A DNA stretch of 64,000 nt from Echiichthys vipera (lineage: Eukaryota; Chordata; Actinopteri; Perciformes; Trachinidae): assembly GCA_963691815.1 (NCBI GenBank), contig OY829661.1, positions 5,201,226-5,265,225 on the forward strand. The letters are read 5' to 3'. The notes below the pieces were generated by a model. That model worked only from the letters and a program-made list of their open reading frames with translations. It did not search any database and was not told where the DNA came from. The position numbers were made by a program, and so were the translations under genes. Positions 37,395-49,860 of this stretch are shown piece by piece (position 1 is the stretch's first letter; each line of letters opens with the position of its first letter).

Positions 37395-37720
37395 GGCAAA
37401 AGGCCTCAGCAGATGAGCGGTCGTAATTGTTGCCCCGCCCCCCTCGTTAATGCTGCAGGAGGGAGGAGGTGTCGAGGGGTTAATGGGGAAGCTAATGACT
37501 AGCATGGAGGCTCTCCACATTAATTGGACGATTTTTTTATGTTTATTGTTCGCGGGGAGAGAAGAAAGGCAGCAGAGAGACACTTTGTTCCGTAGATTGT
37601 TTTTGTTAAGTGGGTTTTATTAAGACAAGCTTCACTTGTCAATTTAGCTCTAATAGAGGGAGCAGATAGGAGGCGGAGTTCTGTTCAGAGGTCTCTGCAG
37701 GGAGCCCCACATTCATATTC
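37395..37720. promoter_or_regulatory. Candidate conserved non-coding element
   Basis: About 300 bp with no repeat character and a dense set of homeodomain-like sites ('gttaatggggaagctaatg', 'acattaattgg', 'tttattgttcg', 'caatttagctctaat'). This composition resembles vertebrate developmental enhancers. I cannot test conservation, so this is a guess. Confidence 0.25.
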
Positions 37721-37949
37721 ACACTTTATCTCTTACCGGAGTGCTCATTAACACACGCACGCTCAAACATGTGTTGGTACTTGATGAGGGCATCAAGAGG
37801 GGGCATTATCCATTCCCTAACTGTAACCTAAACCTTATATACTAACCTTAACCTGAAACAACGTTCTCATTTTCATAAATGTTGTTACAATCTGCCATAA
37901 GGTTGGGCAAAAAGGTAAAACAGCTGCATGAGTTGTAAACATAGTATTT

Positions 37950-38375
37950 ATCAAAAATGGACGTAGCGTCTCAGTCGGGATCCAGTCTCTCAACTTGATC
38001 CAATCGTTCTCGCCTACGGGAGTCTCCATCTTGTCTTGTCTTGTAGACTTTGACTCCGCCTCATTTCCTCTGAATAAGTGAGGGCCAGAGGTTAGCTGTC
38101 ACTCAAGAGGCCACACCCCTAATTATTCATAAACTTGGACCTCCAATAAAATAAAAACTAGCATGGTACAAAAAAATTCACCCCCCTCAGTGTTGTCATG
38201 GAGATATGACCTAAACATACAGACTAGAATGTTTTTTGTACCAGACCTTAAACAGGTTTAATGATGCTGTGAAAACGGCCTGTTTAACATGGGGGGCAAT
38301 GAGAAACCGCTCTGTTATGAAACCTGCCCCTAGTGGACACTCAGAGAACTGCAGTTTTTGGCACTTCCTGATAGG
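37950..38375 (+). repeat. Dispersed repeat R1, copy 2
   Basis: Same orientation as 43825-44345 and inverted to 962-1300. It ends at 'ccaggaag', where the minisatellite takes over; the third copy continues with 'tcgctgtgg'. Confidence 0.8.
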
Positions 38376-38578
38376 ATCAACCAGGAAGACACAGAGCAGA
38401 CCTGTCCCATGTTTAGTCCTGACTCTGGAGACACAGAGCAGACCTGTCCCATGTTTAGTCCTGACTCTGGGGACACAGAGCAGACATGTCCCATGTTAAT
38501 GCTGACTCTGGGGACACGGAGCAGACCTGTCCCATGTTTAGTCCTGACTCTGGGGACACAGAGCAGACCTGTCCCACT
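38376..38578. repeat. 42-bp minisatellite between R1 and a LINE
   Basis: Five units of 'acacagagcagacctgtccc' plus 'atgtttagtcctgactctgg', the third one base shorter. It is bounded by R1 on the left and a LINE reverse-transcriptase tail on the right. Confidence 0.9.
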
Positions 38579-38579
38579 G

Positions 38580-38830
38580 AAACCATTCAGTGCTTTGTAA
38601 ACCAACAGAGGTATTTTGAAATCAATTCTTTGACAGACAGGAAGCCAGTGTAAAGATCTAAGGACTGGAGTGATATGATCGACTTCTTTGGTCTTAGTGA
38701 GGACTGGAGCAGCAGCGTTCTGAATGAACTGCAGCTGTCTGATGGACTTTTGAGGGAGACCTGTAAAGACACTGTTACAGTAGTCCAGCCTGCTGAAGAT
38801 AAACGCATGGACAAGTTTTTCTTAGTCCTG
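38580..38830 (-). mobile_element. L2/Rex1-type LINE, reverse transcriptase C-terminal fragment
   Basis: The - strand is open and reads FSRLDYCNSVFTGLP, KSIRQLQFIQNAAA, DHITPVLRSLHWLPVCQRI and LLVYKALNG, the hallmark C-terminal blocks of fish L2/Rex1 LINEs. It breaks off at YKALNGF, where the minisatellite begins. Confidence 0.85.
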
Positions 38831-39367
38831 CTGACACATAAGTCCTTTAATCCTTGATATATTCTTTAGGTGATAGGCTGACTTTGTTATTGTTTTGATG
38901 TGGCTGTTACAGTTCAGGTCTGAGTCCTTCTCCTGCTTCTTGTCCTCCAAACCGTGACACAGAGAGGTGTCAAAAAACTTTCCAACAATGTCAACTCTTT
39001 AAAACACTTTATTGTTGGCATCATGTTACAAAAATGGTCCACACCCGAAAAGTATATGGATTCGGTGGCTGTGAACGCCCCCCTCTCTCTATCTCTTCCA
39101 TTTGATCCGTGTTGGACGTCTCCGACTGCTTAAGAGCTGCGTGCGCGCACAGTGATCTTGACTAGTTAAACCTGTGTGATTCAAGTCAGGCTTAGACTTT
39201 AAACCCCACTGGCTTTATGGAACGGGCCCCAAAGAGGCACAAATAGAGTGAACAGCAGGTCGTTAGAAGAGTCTCCTGTGCTCACTGTGGCAACAAACTA
39301 TAAATCTGTAACCTAAACTGTGACAATAACTCTTTATCTCTCTGTGTGTGTCTCTCTCTCTCTCCAG

Positions 39368-40125
39368 AGCCCCTGTGTTCACCAGCCTCAGGTTTATAAT
39401 CATCTTCTTCTTCCAGACAACAAACCAAAAACAGATCACCCACAGACTGAAACTCACCTGCCTTTGTCTCAGTGGGCAATTGCTTCTACCTTCCCGTTAA
39501 GGAACCGTTTTCAGGACGACTTTGCACCGGACATCTATCAGCATGTGTAAATAAAAGGGATTTTCCAGAGCAACAGCAACCTCAGCAATGATGGCATCAG
39601 CATTGAAAAACACCAGCAACACCTACTGCAAGTACAATATGACAACAAAGGTCTGCAGCCGCGACGGAAACTAATAACCTGAGGAACTGCAATAAGTGGA
39701 GTATTTACCAACTCAGAGCAACAACCCAAGCCTTTAAGCCTCTCAGTGATTTATCATCAGTACAAACTGCACAACAAGAGCTTACCTTGCCTCACTTTTC
39801 CAATTCAGATATGAGTTTTCTTTCTTTTTGATATAAAGCTGATACTGAAGAGCAACACACTCATCCAACCCAAAGTCCAATTGCAAACTGCTGGACGGCT
39901 TTTGCTAACTCTACTAACTTTTTTTTTGTGCTCTTTGATGATTTTGTTTGTTTGTGGTGTCAGATCGTCACCAGTTTTAAAGTCTTCAGGGGTTTTAATG
40001 AAATAATGAGAATTTACATGAATATGAAATAGAACAATTGCTTATTTAAGACAAATTTTATACCTTGAGAGAACATACGTGTACATTTCATGGACTGGAG
40101 TAAATAAATAATTATATTCACAAAT
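39368..40125 (+). other. mbd2: Candidate non-coding 3' exon of mbd2
   Basis: A strong acceptor (a CT run ending CTCTCCAG, 39358-39367) is followed by about 750 bp of non-repetitive, UTR-like sequence. It ends at AATAAA (40103-40108), with an earlier AATAAA near 39549. Its only open frame is short and unrecognised. The donor ten bases after the mbd2 stop needs a downstream exon, and this is the best one I see. An unrelated transcript is also possible. Confidence 0.35.
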
Positions 40126-43100
40126 GTCTATTGGTGCTTTTTTAAAACCTTATGCTAAATGACTGTTTCTGATGATATACACCGCAGACAGTTAAACCTT
40201 TAAAGGGATAGTACAACATTTTGAAGTGAAGTTATCCATAGTCAGTATGTCACCTACAGTAGATGTTTGTAGTAGTTTGGAGAAGCAGACAGGTGTACGG
40301 ACACAGAAGCTAAGCAATGTCCAGCTGTGAAAGGGGGCAGCAGCTAAATGTATTTTAGCCACCTGAAAACAAATGCTCACATAAAAACATCATTATGAGT
40401 TCAAGTGTCTGCTATATTTTTAATATTTTCATCTCTTACCTTGCTTTCAGGCGGCCCTTTCCAACAGGAAACTGAAGCTGTTGTACACATCCATGCTCTC
40501 TTCAAAGCCACCACGGTTTAGTGCAATTTTGGTATTTCATAGGGTTACTTCAGATTCAAGTCACACAGTAACGCAAACTAACTAACCAATTGAGGCAGTG
40601 TTAGAGCAGGAACTCCTGTTACTGTTTTTGTCAAAGGAGTCTGGTGGCTTTAAAGAGAGCAGAGATTGATATAACAGCTTCTGTCTGACAGCAAGGTAAA
40701 GTGGTGAAAATATTCAAAATATAGCATATATTTAAACTGAAACTGTAGCGGCACTACATTGCTTTTCTTTCGTGCCTGTCCTCCTGTCCTGTTCTCCAAA
40801 CTGGGCGTGTGAAGACTTCCATCTACTCTGTTACACATGACACGGAGAGCCCCCAGGGGAGTGTTCTGAGTACATTTTCTGTGTCACAGCTGGCAACCCT
40901 ACTTTAGAATAGTAGTAGTAGAATAAGTTTGTTTTTTAAAAACAAAATCAGTTTCCATTTGTTTATACTTTATGGCATCAAGTTTTGAGATTTTCTTCTC
41001 TGCTTTATAGCTTTGAGAGAGTAGCTTATGTTCATAAATATTGATGGCACTTCTTTTGACTATAGGAATTACAATTTTGAATCCTTCATTTGGGTGGAGG
41101 ACACCCCCCTTTAACTACAGAGCTGGAGGCTGGATGTGGTTAGCCTAGCTTAGCATAAATACTGAAGCAAGAGGAGACAGCTAGCCTGGTTCTGTCCAAA
41201 GTTCATAAATACATCATGCCCTCTGCAGTCCACCACAGTGAGGTTGCCAGATTTGGTACCGTTCTGCTGTAGTAGAAGATGCTAGTTTCAGCAGGTATCT
41301 CCCCATAAAAAAATGTCACCTTTGTTGTTTAAGTATGGGTCAAACAAACAAGGTAGGATGTGGTTACTATTGAGATTTAGAGATGTTGGTAGATGAATAT
41401 TATAACTTTGGACAGAGCCAACGCTAGCTTCTTTCTGACTGACTCTCCCTAGCTCAGACATGAGATTGATATGGGTCTTCTTACCTCAGTCTGAGACCAG
41501 CTGGAGTCAAGCTACAGGAGGAGGAATCAGGTTAACAAGGTACTTAACATGACATTAAAAAAAACAAAAATGGATGGCTTTTTTCATAGAGTTAAGCCAG
41601 GAATTTCTCATGCAGCTCCAATATTTTTCAATTCAATAAATATCACACTTAAAGATTGATACAGTGGTGTGCCATTGGCATAACAACGATAAGAGGTATC
41701 ATAGAAACACTATGTAGCTAGATGAATACATTTACAGAGATACTTGTGGGTGAGGTAGAACACGCTCAGTGGCCTCAGCAGTGATGTTACAAACTAAACT
41801 ATGTTTTTAATGGCAACATCTTCTTCTACACGCAGGATCATTTCTGAGGCAAAAGTAAGGTTGAAACAAAGAAGCACATTGAATCCCAGTGCCACTGCCA
41901 CTGATGGGCACTTGAAAAGCTTCCATACTTGGGGAAACGTGCGTCCCTGCCCAAGACCATAAGATATATAACACAGTTTTATCTCTTGGATTGTGCATTG
42001 TTTGGATGTTGGGACTTTATTAAACATACAATATATTACAGTTCTGATGTCTTCTTGCTATTCTACCTCCATTAAAGTATTACTGATCTGATTTCCAGAC
42101 GCCTCTTCTCACAAAGCACTTTATAACTGCTGTTTCGAGCTGGGTAAGTAAAGTTTGCTGATAGCAGCAGACTGATGCCGATGGTTTTTAACAGATGTGT
42201 TTAACAGTCACGTATTGGGGGAATATTTGGGTATCACTATGAAGTGTGTTTCAACCTCTACCATCTCTATTGTCATGAAATGTAGTCATCAAATTTCTCC
42301 TCCCATTTAGATTTGAATGACTCCATGACCAAAAGGTCATTGGACACCCTCCTAAAACCACGATGGCTGCAACTGATTGGAGCAACGCTTTCAGTCGTGA
42401 GCTCCCTGCTCACGGATTTCAAACCAGACCAACATGATGGCTCTTTAGGAAAATTTCTCTCATATAACAGAAAAAGTTCACTTAAATGTCTTAAACGTTA
42501 GTTCAATAAAACGTTATTCACAATCCTGTATCCATGCAAGTTATATCATAAAATATATTATGATTTTAAATATTTCAACACGTGCAATCAAACTGGAGCC
42601 ATTAACACCTCTTTCTCACTGGATGTGATGCGGGCGAATGAATGTTTCAGTGATTCCCAGTGAAGATGTTCTAGCCTGCTCCGTGCGTCAGCGAACAGGC
42701 TAAGTGACATGTCGCTTGCTTGAAAAAGCACTTGCGCTGGTTATGTTTTTGTGAGGGTTTGTGCACTTGTTCCACCTGACACTGCTCGCATGAATCTAAT
42801 ATGATCCACACAGCACTCTTTTTGAATAAAACGTTAAAAAAATATTAAGATGAATGCCCATTTGCAGAGGGAGTAATCACAATAGTGCCCCACAAAACAA
42901 TCTCAATACTTGTAGAATATCTGGACAAAATCAGAATAGCTAAACCATCAGTATGTTGTTTATTCTGTCAGGTACTTGGCACAAACTGTTCCCGGTCCAG
43001 ATGTTGGACTTTGTATGTGTGACTATGCGTTGTGTGCGGTGTTTGTGTGTGTTAAAGACAGAGTGAGACAAACCAGCCTGCCAGCTCTGCCCTCATTTGC

Positions 43101-43800
43101 ATCTGCTAATGGCTCTATGATGCCAGATCCTGATCATTGCAACTACACATTTAAATTCCTGTTTCATTGCCAGATACCCCCCCCCCTCTCATCCAGGGAT
43201 TCCTGTTTCCATCCTGTAACAGAACAGCAGCTCTGTTCGTGCTCTGCATCAGAAAACCCTAGCTGAGGTTAAACTGGAGACACGAAGCTGCTGCTGGTAA
43301 TGATGTTTTAGTTGGTGATGATAAATCTTATATATTTACACTCTAACAACCACGAATTCCAAAACCATGGGCATTAATTTGCTGCTTAACAGCCTCGTCT
43401 CTTCTGATTTCAGGCTTTCCAGCAGATTGTGGAACCTGGCTGCAGTACAATTCAGTCAGAGAAACTGACATCAAGAAAACAATTTATAGCAAATAGTCAC
43501 ACAGTTATTGGTGAAATGAGGATTCTCCAAAAAGCTACCAAAAGCTTACTACAATACACACAGAGGAGTTTGGGGTGGTCATGGTCAAGCTGAGCACATC
43601 GGCATAGTAGTGTAAAATGACCGTAAAATGCAGTTTAAAGCTCTGGAATAAGCATGTAACCTTGAGAAGACTGGCAGTCCAGAATTTTTTTAGTGTCTGT
43701 AAATATGTGAAGGATTGGATCAAATTCTCCAGGGATTTGATTTGATCACTCAACAGTGGGTGTGACTTTGGCCCGAAAGGTTCATGTTCTTCTTATATTG
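40126..43800. other. Intergenic sequence, nothing recognised
   Basis: Several short open frames (e.g. 42313-42501 +, 42976-43266 +) have no recognisable domain. No repeat with clear ends was found. Confidence 0.4.
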
Positions 43801-43824
43801 GATACATATCACCTGTGTGCTCCA

Positions 43825-44345
43825 CAGACTGTACAAAAAATGGACATAGAGTATCCGTCGGGGTCCGTTCTCTCAACTTGATCCAATCGTACTCACCTAC
43901 GGGAGTCACCATCTTGTCAGACTTTGACTCCGCCTCATTTCCTCTTACCAAAAAAGGGCATGTATGTGACGTTGGGGGGAGGAAGATACGTCCATCTGGC
44001 TGACGTTTACCTCTGAGGAGAAGTGAGGGCCAGAAGCTAGCTGTCACTCAAGAGGCCACGCCCCTAATTATTCATAAACTTTAACCTCCAATAAAATAAA
44101 AACTAGCCTGGTAAAGGAAAATTAACCCCCTCAGTGTTGTCATGGAGATATGACCTAAACATACGGACTAGAATGTTTTTTGTACCAGGCCTTAAACAGG
44201 TTTAATGATGCTGTGAAAATGACCCGTTTAACATGTGGGTCAATGAGAAACTGCTCTGTTATGAAACCTGCCCCTAGTGGACACTCATAGAACTGCAGTT
44301 TTGGTACTTCATTATTGGATCATCCAGGAAGTCGCTGTGGTGGGG
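43825..44345 (+). repeat. Dispersed repeat R1, copy 3 (longest)
   Basis: Contains all blocks of copies 1 and 2 plus the right end 'ggtgggggcttgg', which copy 1 also keeps. It therefore shows what copy 1 has lost. Confidence 0.8.
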
Positions 44346-46298
44346 GCTTGGTCTGCTTCTTATACTTGTAATGATTGATTTGTAGATGAGATTCCCCATC
44401 TACTCGTATACTTTCTCTAGAGCCAGAATTTTTGTGACTGACTCTTTTGTGACTGACCGCTTTTCCCATTGCTGCTATCGCTTCTTATTTTGTTTTGTTG
44501 TGTTGTTGAAAAGCAGGACACTGGGACTTTACTTGGGTCTTGAGGAGCTGCAGTATTTAATCTGAGACAAACTGAATCACACACTGTACATTAATTACCG
44601 CTTAAGAACTTTACAACATTGCAAATTGCGCCCCTGCTCTGATCGCACATCTGCTCCGAGTGCATCTACCTTCACTTTCTCACTCTTTCTCAACCACACA
44701 CTTGCTACATACACACTAAGCACTGAGCTATTCCTTATAGGAGCTTCACTGCTCTGAAACATGACAAGAGCCGGCCAGAACTTCCTGTTATTGGTCGAAA
44801 GTCCAAACCATCTAAAAAATCTTTGCACACTAGGGACTAGACACCTCCTTTCCACTTTGGTCTGGGGGAGGTCTCACACCTGTAATTTGGATTCAGATCA
44901 AACTATGGACTCTATAATGGAGATGAACGTAGCCCCAGGGTCTGAAATGAACCTGATGAATGTGACGGAGCCTAATGAAGTGAAATATTCACTTTCTTTT
45001 GATTTGTTTGATTGATTTTGAACATGTAACAAATAAGTAAAATCAAAAGAACTAATAAAATGAGCAGTGCGGAAACTCAATATACACATTGTCATATACA
45101 CCATGATAAATATTAAAGCATCTGGCTGCAGCTGCCACCCTGAAGCAGCGCCAGTCTCCGTCAGGAAACGCACACAAAAATACCAATTTTTATTCCCAAT
45201 TTAACACATTACGTGGGATGTGCACATTGACCTCATAGCCCAAAGTTAAATATGCATAAACTTAGGCCAGTCGATTCAGCTAATTGATCAGTTGTTATCA
45301 CTACATTAGATATGAGGCGGTATGGCCCTAATCTACCTGCTAGTTGCCTCAGAAGGCCGTTACCATATATTGAACTGGTAAACTGGATCAGCCATCAACA
45401 TAGCTGTGAACAGCTTAACTGCAGCGCTGATGTATCACAGTAGGAAATAATACAGGATCAACAGACTGGCATGGTGGCTGAGTTAGACACACACACAGGT
45501 CTTTCACAAGGGAGACCGAATTTGCGTCCAATGTGAGATGACTACTTTTTAAGTTACATTTTTTTCCTATGGTTCTTTAGCATTTTAATCAAAACCACAT
45601 ATTTTTATTGTCTAAACCAAACCAAGTAAAAACCGTTACGGCAACAGTTATCATGTGAGTAGACGATAACAGTCTTCTGAAGCTGCTGGGAGGTGTAGCA
45701 GGAGCCTTCTAACCCATAATATGAGGCTGATAAACGCTGATTCCGGCCATTAATGGAGTGGGTGCTATGGACGAGGTTCATGTCTTATTTTGACAGAATA
45801 AATAAACATGTTGAAATAAAGTACTGATAGTCGACTATAATTATGTTGCTGCACTGACATACCAACATTATGTGCTACATAAAGGAACATGGAATCAATA
45901 AATGTAGTGCATGACTTATTAATTTAATAATCTAATAATCTTCCGCACCGGAAGTGTCAGTACGATTTCTTTTGTATTTTTTGTGGGTATTTCCTACCTG
46001 AGATGGGCGCTGCCACAGAGTGACGGCTACAAGCAGGCGCTCGTGGTTTTTAGAGAGACTGGTGGCCGTTCAACAGCAGTCAGCATTCTGTTGCTCCCGC
46101 ACACGTGCTCGTACACTCCAAAGCCAAGGAAGTTGGCTACCGGTCAAAACAGTGAGAACATATCTAACCCGCATCATGTAGGTAAAATGCTGAAAAATGA
46201 ATTACAATCATATTTACAATAACGCAACTGTGCGGTTTGCAAATCTCTCCATCAGCCTTTAGACCAGCACTAGGGGTCTGATCCCCGACTGCCCCTAG
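44346..46298. other. Intergenic sequence, nothing recognised
   Basis: No coding, RNA or clear repeat feature supported. Confidence 0.4.
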
Positions 46299-46760
46299 TG
46301 TCAGGATCCAGGTTCTGTCAGTCTCTCCTCTCTTCCTACTGTGTGAGTAACGCTCCCTCTGTCTGTTTCTCCCTGCATGTGTCTTTCCCTGTGTGCTTGT
46401 TTGTCCGGAGCAGGAAGGCGTGGTTCCACCCCAGCTGTATCCAGTTCCACTGATCACCTCCCTGAGTATAAGGCGCCGGCCAGACGGTTGTTCTCATTTA
46501 CGTGGTAACGTAGTGTTTCCCTGTTCTTTCCCTCTGTAGTTTCCCGAGATCCCGTTTCGTTGTCCACATCCCCGGCTTTTCGTCTGTTACCCATTCCTGT
46601 TACTCTCGACCGTCTCATCATTCTCCGTGTTGTATTTTTCTCCCGTAATTGGATCCCTTTTGTTTTTAGTTATTAAATATTTGTTTAGTATCATACGCTG
46701 TGTCCTTGTCTGCATTTGGGTCCGGTTCCATTGTGTTATTCCCCCACACCGTTCATGACA
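46299..46760. mobile_element. Solo LTR (Gypsy/Ty3-like) with 5-bp target duplication
   Basis: A 462-bp unit starts TGTCAGGATCC and ends TTCATGACA, so TG...CA. CCTAG flanks it on both sides (46294-46298, 46761-46765). It contains a TATA-like 'gagtataaggcgcc' and an A/T-rich 'ttattaaatattt' that could be its poly(A) site. No internal retroviral-like genes remain, as after LTR-LTR recombination. The superfamily is inferred from the ends and duplication length. Confidence 0.85.
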
Positions 46761-47067
46761 CCTAGTCAACCTTCCAGTTTACTGCCATTACAAAGGGCAG
46801 CCTCAAACCTTTGGTCCATGTCAGGGTTGCTGCTGCAGAATGTATAACCGAAGAACAGCATGCGTGGACGGTTGATGTTAGGGGAATAGCTGTCACTGTA
46901 GGCGAGCTGACTAGAGGGGAGCGACACTGGAATGTGCAAAACTTCACATCCTTTGGAGTTTGACGGAAAATCTGTCCCGAAACCTTTTCCATAGAAGTCA
47001 GTCCACAGGCTGGTATATGCAGCCGAGTAAGTCGGTGAAGGTTTCAATTTTATGTAACAACCATTTC

Positions 47068-47445
47068 ACCCAGGCTACACGGTGGTATAGTGGTTAGCAC
47101 TGTCGCCTCACAGCAAGAAGGTTACAGGCTCGCATCCCGGCCTGGGCTTTTCTGTGCAGAGTTTGCATGTTCTCCCCGTGTCTGCGTGGGTTTCCTCCGG
47201 TGACTCCGGTTTCCTCCCACAGTCCAAAGACATGCACGTGTTAGGTTAATTGATGACTCTAAAATTGCCCCTAGGTGTGAATGGTTGTCTGTCTCTGTTC
47301 GTTTCTATGTGCCCGGTGATAGACTGGCGTCCTGTCCAGGGTGTACCCCCCCTTACGCCCGATGTCAGCTGGGATTGGCTCCAGCACCCCCGCGACCCCG
47401 ACCCCGGGATAAGCGGTTGAAGATGAATGAATGAATGAACCATTT
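47068..47445 (+). mobile_element. SINE-like repeat (family H) with (GAAT)n tail
   Basis: tRNA-like start 'acggtggtatagtggttagc', then 'gcatgttctccccgtg', 'tttcctcccacagtccaaag', 'gggataagcggttgaagat' and a tail of GAAT units. A highly repeated element in fish and other vertebrates. Confidence 0.8.
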
Positions 47446-47459
47446 CACCCACTGGCAAT

Positions 47460-48205
47460 AAAAAAACATTAATACATGTAATGTGTCACACACAGTACTT
47501 TTAAATATCTGAAAAGGAGTAGGAATAGCTATACATTTATCCGGTCCTACACCTTCTTTGACTTCCATAACTCAAACAAAATGAAATAATATTTATCAAA
47601 TATAGGATTATCCCAGTGCTCATATGCACAACCCAAATATCTACACAGAGTCAAAGAGATACAACTAAATGAATCACTTCAATTAACTCACATGCATTCA
47701 GACAACTCCTCTCCATCCCTACATCATGTACATCTTCTTGTATTGATTTATATTTGAACTGGGACAAACCATTTCACAAATTCACCCCTCAAATTGAAAA
47801 TGCATACACTCTTTAGTGGTAAGAGCGCAGCATTTTTTTTCTTTTTTCTCTCTAATTAAACTATTTGGTCTCCACTAACTCCTGAGGGAAATATCTGTCT
47901 TTTTAGCTGCTATACTCACCTCTTCACCAACTGCTTGCTGCTGAGCATGTTGTGTACACTCAGTTACATATCTATATCTATACATACACAGATTATATTA
48001 CATCATATTACTTAATGAGAGCAGTGAGAATGAACTAAAAAAAGGGTTGAAAGACGCTGGAACACTTTAAAAGCGAGAGGAACTGCAGAGTGTAATTATC
48101 AGTCACTTTGTACGACTCTTTTCACAATCATAAAGTCATTTCATCCGAGAGCATATTTAATGACAAGGTTAGGGGTTAGAGGGGTTAGGGGTATTACATG
48201 AATGC
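47460..48205. other. AT-rich intergenic sequence
   Basis: Nothing recognised. Confidence 0.4.
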
Positions 48206-48206
48206 A

Positions 48207-48209
<3 letters not shown>

Positions 48210-48241
<32 letters not shown>
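48210..48241. repeat. (GT)16 microsatellite
   Basis: Pure GT run; just before it, 'ggttaggggttagaggggt' is telomere-like in composition. Confidence 0.9.
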
Positions 48242-48242
<1 letters not shown>

Positions 48243-48618
48243 TTAATCACAATCTGGTTATTTTTGGACCCCACATGTGATTGGTTTCAGCAAAACAAAC
48301 AGCCTAAACGTATTTTTGTGGGAAAACAAACAGCTTTTCTCCCTCTTCTGATTGACTCTACTGATGAACTCATTTATTTTTTCCCCCTTGCACTGAATGA
48401 ACAACATGCCTTTAACTAACTAGAGTTTGGTTTTCTCTAAAACTAATAAAAATATAATGCCAACATGACATTCAGCTTCAGAAACAGCTGCTTCTCTTTT
48501 AAAACAAACAGCCGATTACTTCAATCAGTGGAATTAATAATAAATAAACTCCACATAAATTGTGATCCTACCAAGTCTCTACAATATTTGAACAATTCCT
48601 CCACATGTACTTATTTAG

Positions 48619-48796
48619 GTCAGTTTGGAGTTTATGCTGTTGCAGGCAAGAAGCTGTTTCCTGTTATTCTGTATTTCAATGGGACGATGACAACTGGAAG
48701 TCCATTTGTCACAGTGCCCAGATTCACACACGGAGCACAGTACAAGTGGGTTATGTGCAAAAATGTACACGACCCCCTCTGCATTGCATCAATTCA
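48619..48796 (+). pseudogene. Unidentified exon-like open segment
   Basis: Open frame with protein-like composition (GQFGVYAVAGKKLF, then VPRFTHGAQYKWVMC), bounded by TTATTTAG before it and CAG|GTAGGG after it. I do not recognise the protein. It abuts a SINE, and no partner exon was found. It could be an orphan exon, part of an element or chance. Confidence 0.25.
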
Positions 48797-48804
48797 GGTA
48801 GGGC

Positions 48805-49075
48805 CGGTATGATGAATGGTAAATGGATGCTTTCACAGTGTTTGTCAAATTCACCCATTCACACAGAGATTCACACTAATGGCAGTGGACATCTACATAC
48901 CATCTAATTTAATCTGACCATTCACACCACCTTTACACACCCATGCGCAGCAATTCGGGGTTCAGTGTCTTGCCCAAGGACACTTCGACATCTGGAAGTG
49001 GGGATCGAACCACCAATCTCTCTAATGGAGGACGACCCACTCTTCCACTGAGCCACAGTTGCTCTGATGAAGGAA
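48805..49075 (-). mobile_element. tRNA-derived SINE (family C)
   Basis: The - strand has an A-box-like 'tgtggctcagtggaagag', a B-box-like 'ggttcgatcccc', then 'gaagtgtccttgggcaaga' and a 3' part 'atttaccattcatcatacc'. Related to 61955-62095. Confidence 0.8.
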
Positions 49076-49374
49076 AGACAGCGATTTCCTGGAAAACCAC
49101 CAAACCACCCAAGTGGAATGTCATCAGTATGTTCAGACTGACCAACCTCGTGAATTATCATGTACTGGCGTCATACGGTTCAAAGTTATCTCTGCCAACC
49201 TGTTTTTGAATGAGGTAAGCAAAACATTTTTGTTCAGTTTTGTTTTTTGTAATGAACAGTTGTGTTTTTCGTTTCATGCCATAATAATATGACTATACAT
49301 CAGATGAATTAGTACTTCAACACTTCATGTTACTAATTCAACTTCTGCCCCGGAGTTGTTTGTGCTTTGTCGTC

Positions 49375-49860
49375 TCGCAGGTCTCTGCTGATCGTGGTGG
49401 TGCCTGCTGCCGTGGTCCTGCATGACGCTTCCTGCTGCTATTATAATCTATAACCTTAGCTGTGCTTGTTTCTACTATTCTGTTGTATAAACTGTTATAA
49501 CATATAAGTCATATTCACATTACTATAGATATTATAATAGTTACTGGAAGTGTGTCTGTCTCTGTCTTTGTGTCTGTCTTTGTCTCTCTCTGTCCATCTG
49601 TCCGTCTTTTCTCTCTTTCTCTCTCCTTTTCTTCCTCCCCAATCGGTGCAGACAGGTGTCCGTCCTCCACAGAGCTGGGTCTGTCTGACGTTCCTATCTG
49701 TTAAAGGGAAGGTTTTCAACGCCACCGTACTCTACGGGGGAATTGTTGGGTCTATGTAAAACATAGAGTGTGGTCTTTACCTAGTTTGTAAAGTGTCCTG
49801 AGATAACTTCTGTTATGATTTGGCACTATAAATAAAATTGAATTGAAATTGAATTGAATT
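49375..49860 (+). mobile_element. L2-type LINE 3' end with (GAATT)n tail
   Basis: Starts 'tcgcaggtctctgctgatcg' and ends '...gataacttctgttatgatt' plus 'aataaaattgaattgaa'. The last 140 bp match the insertion at 10806-10966. A typical fish LINE/SINE 3' terminus. Confidence 0.7.

Noticed and set aside
38330..38605. 91-residue repetitive protein on the - strand (GLNMGQVCSVSPES units)
   Set aside because: It is the translation of the 42-bp minisatellite fused to a LINE remnant.
42313..43266. Two open frames of 62 and 96 residues (+ strand)
   Set aside because: No family recognised, no paired exons, and cysteine- or serine-rich stretches are consistent with chance.
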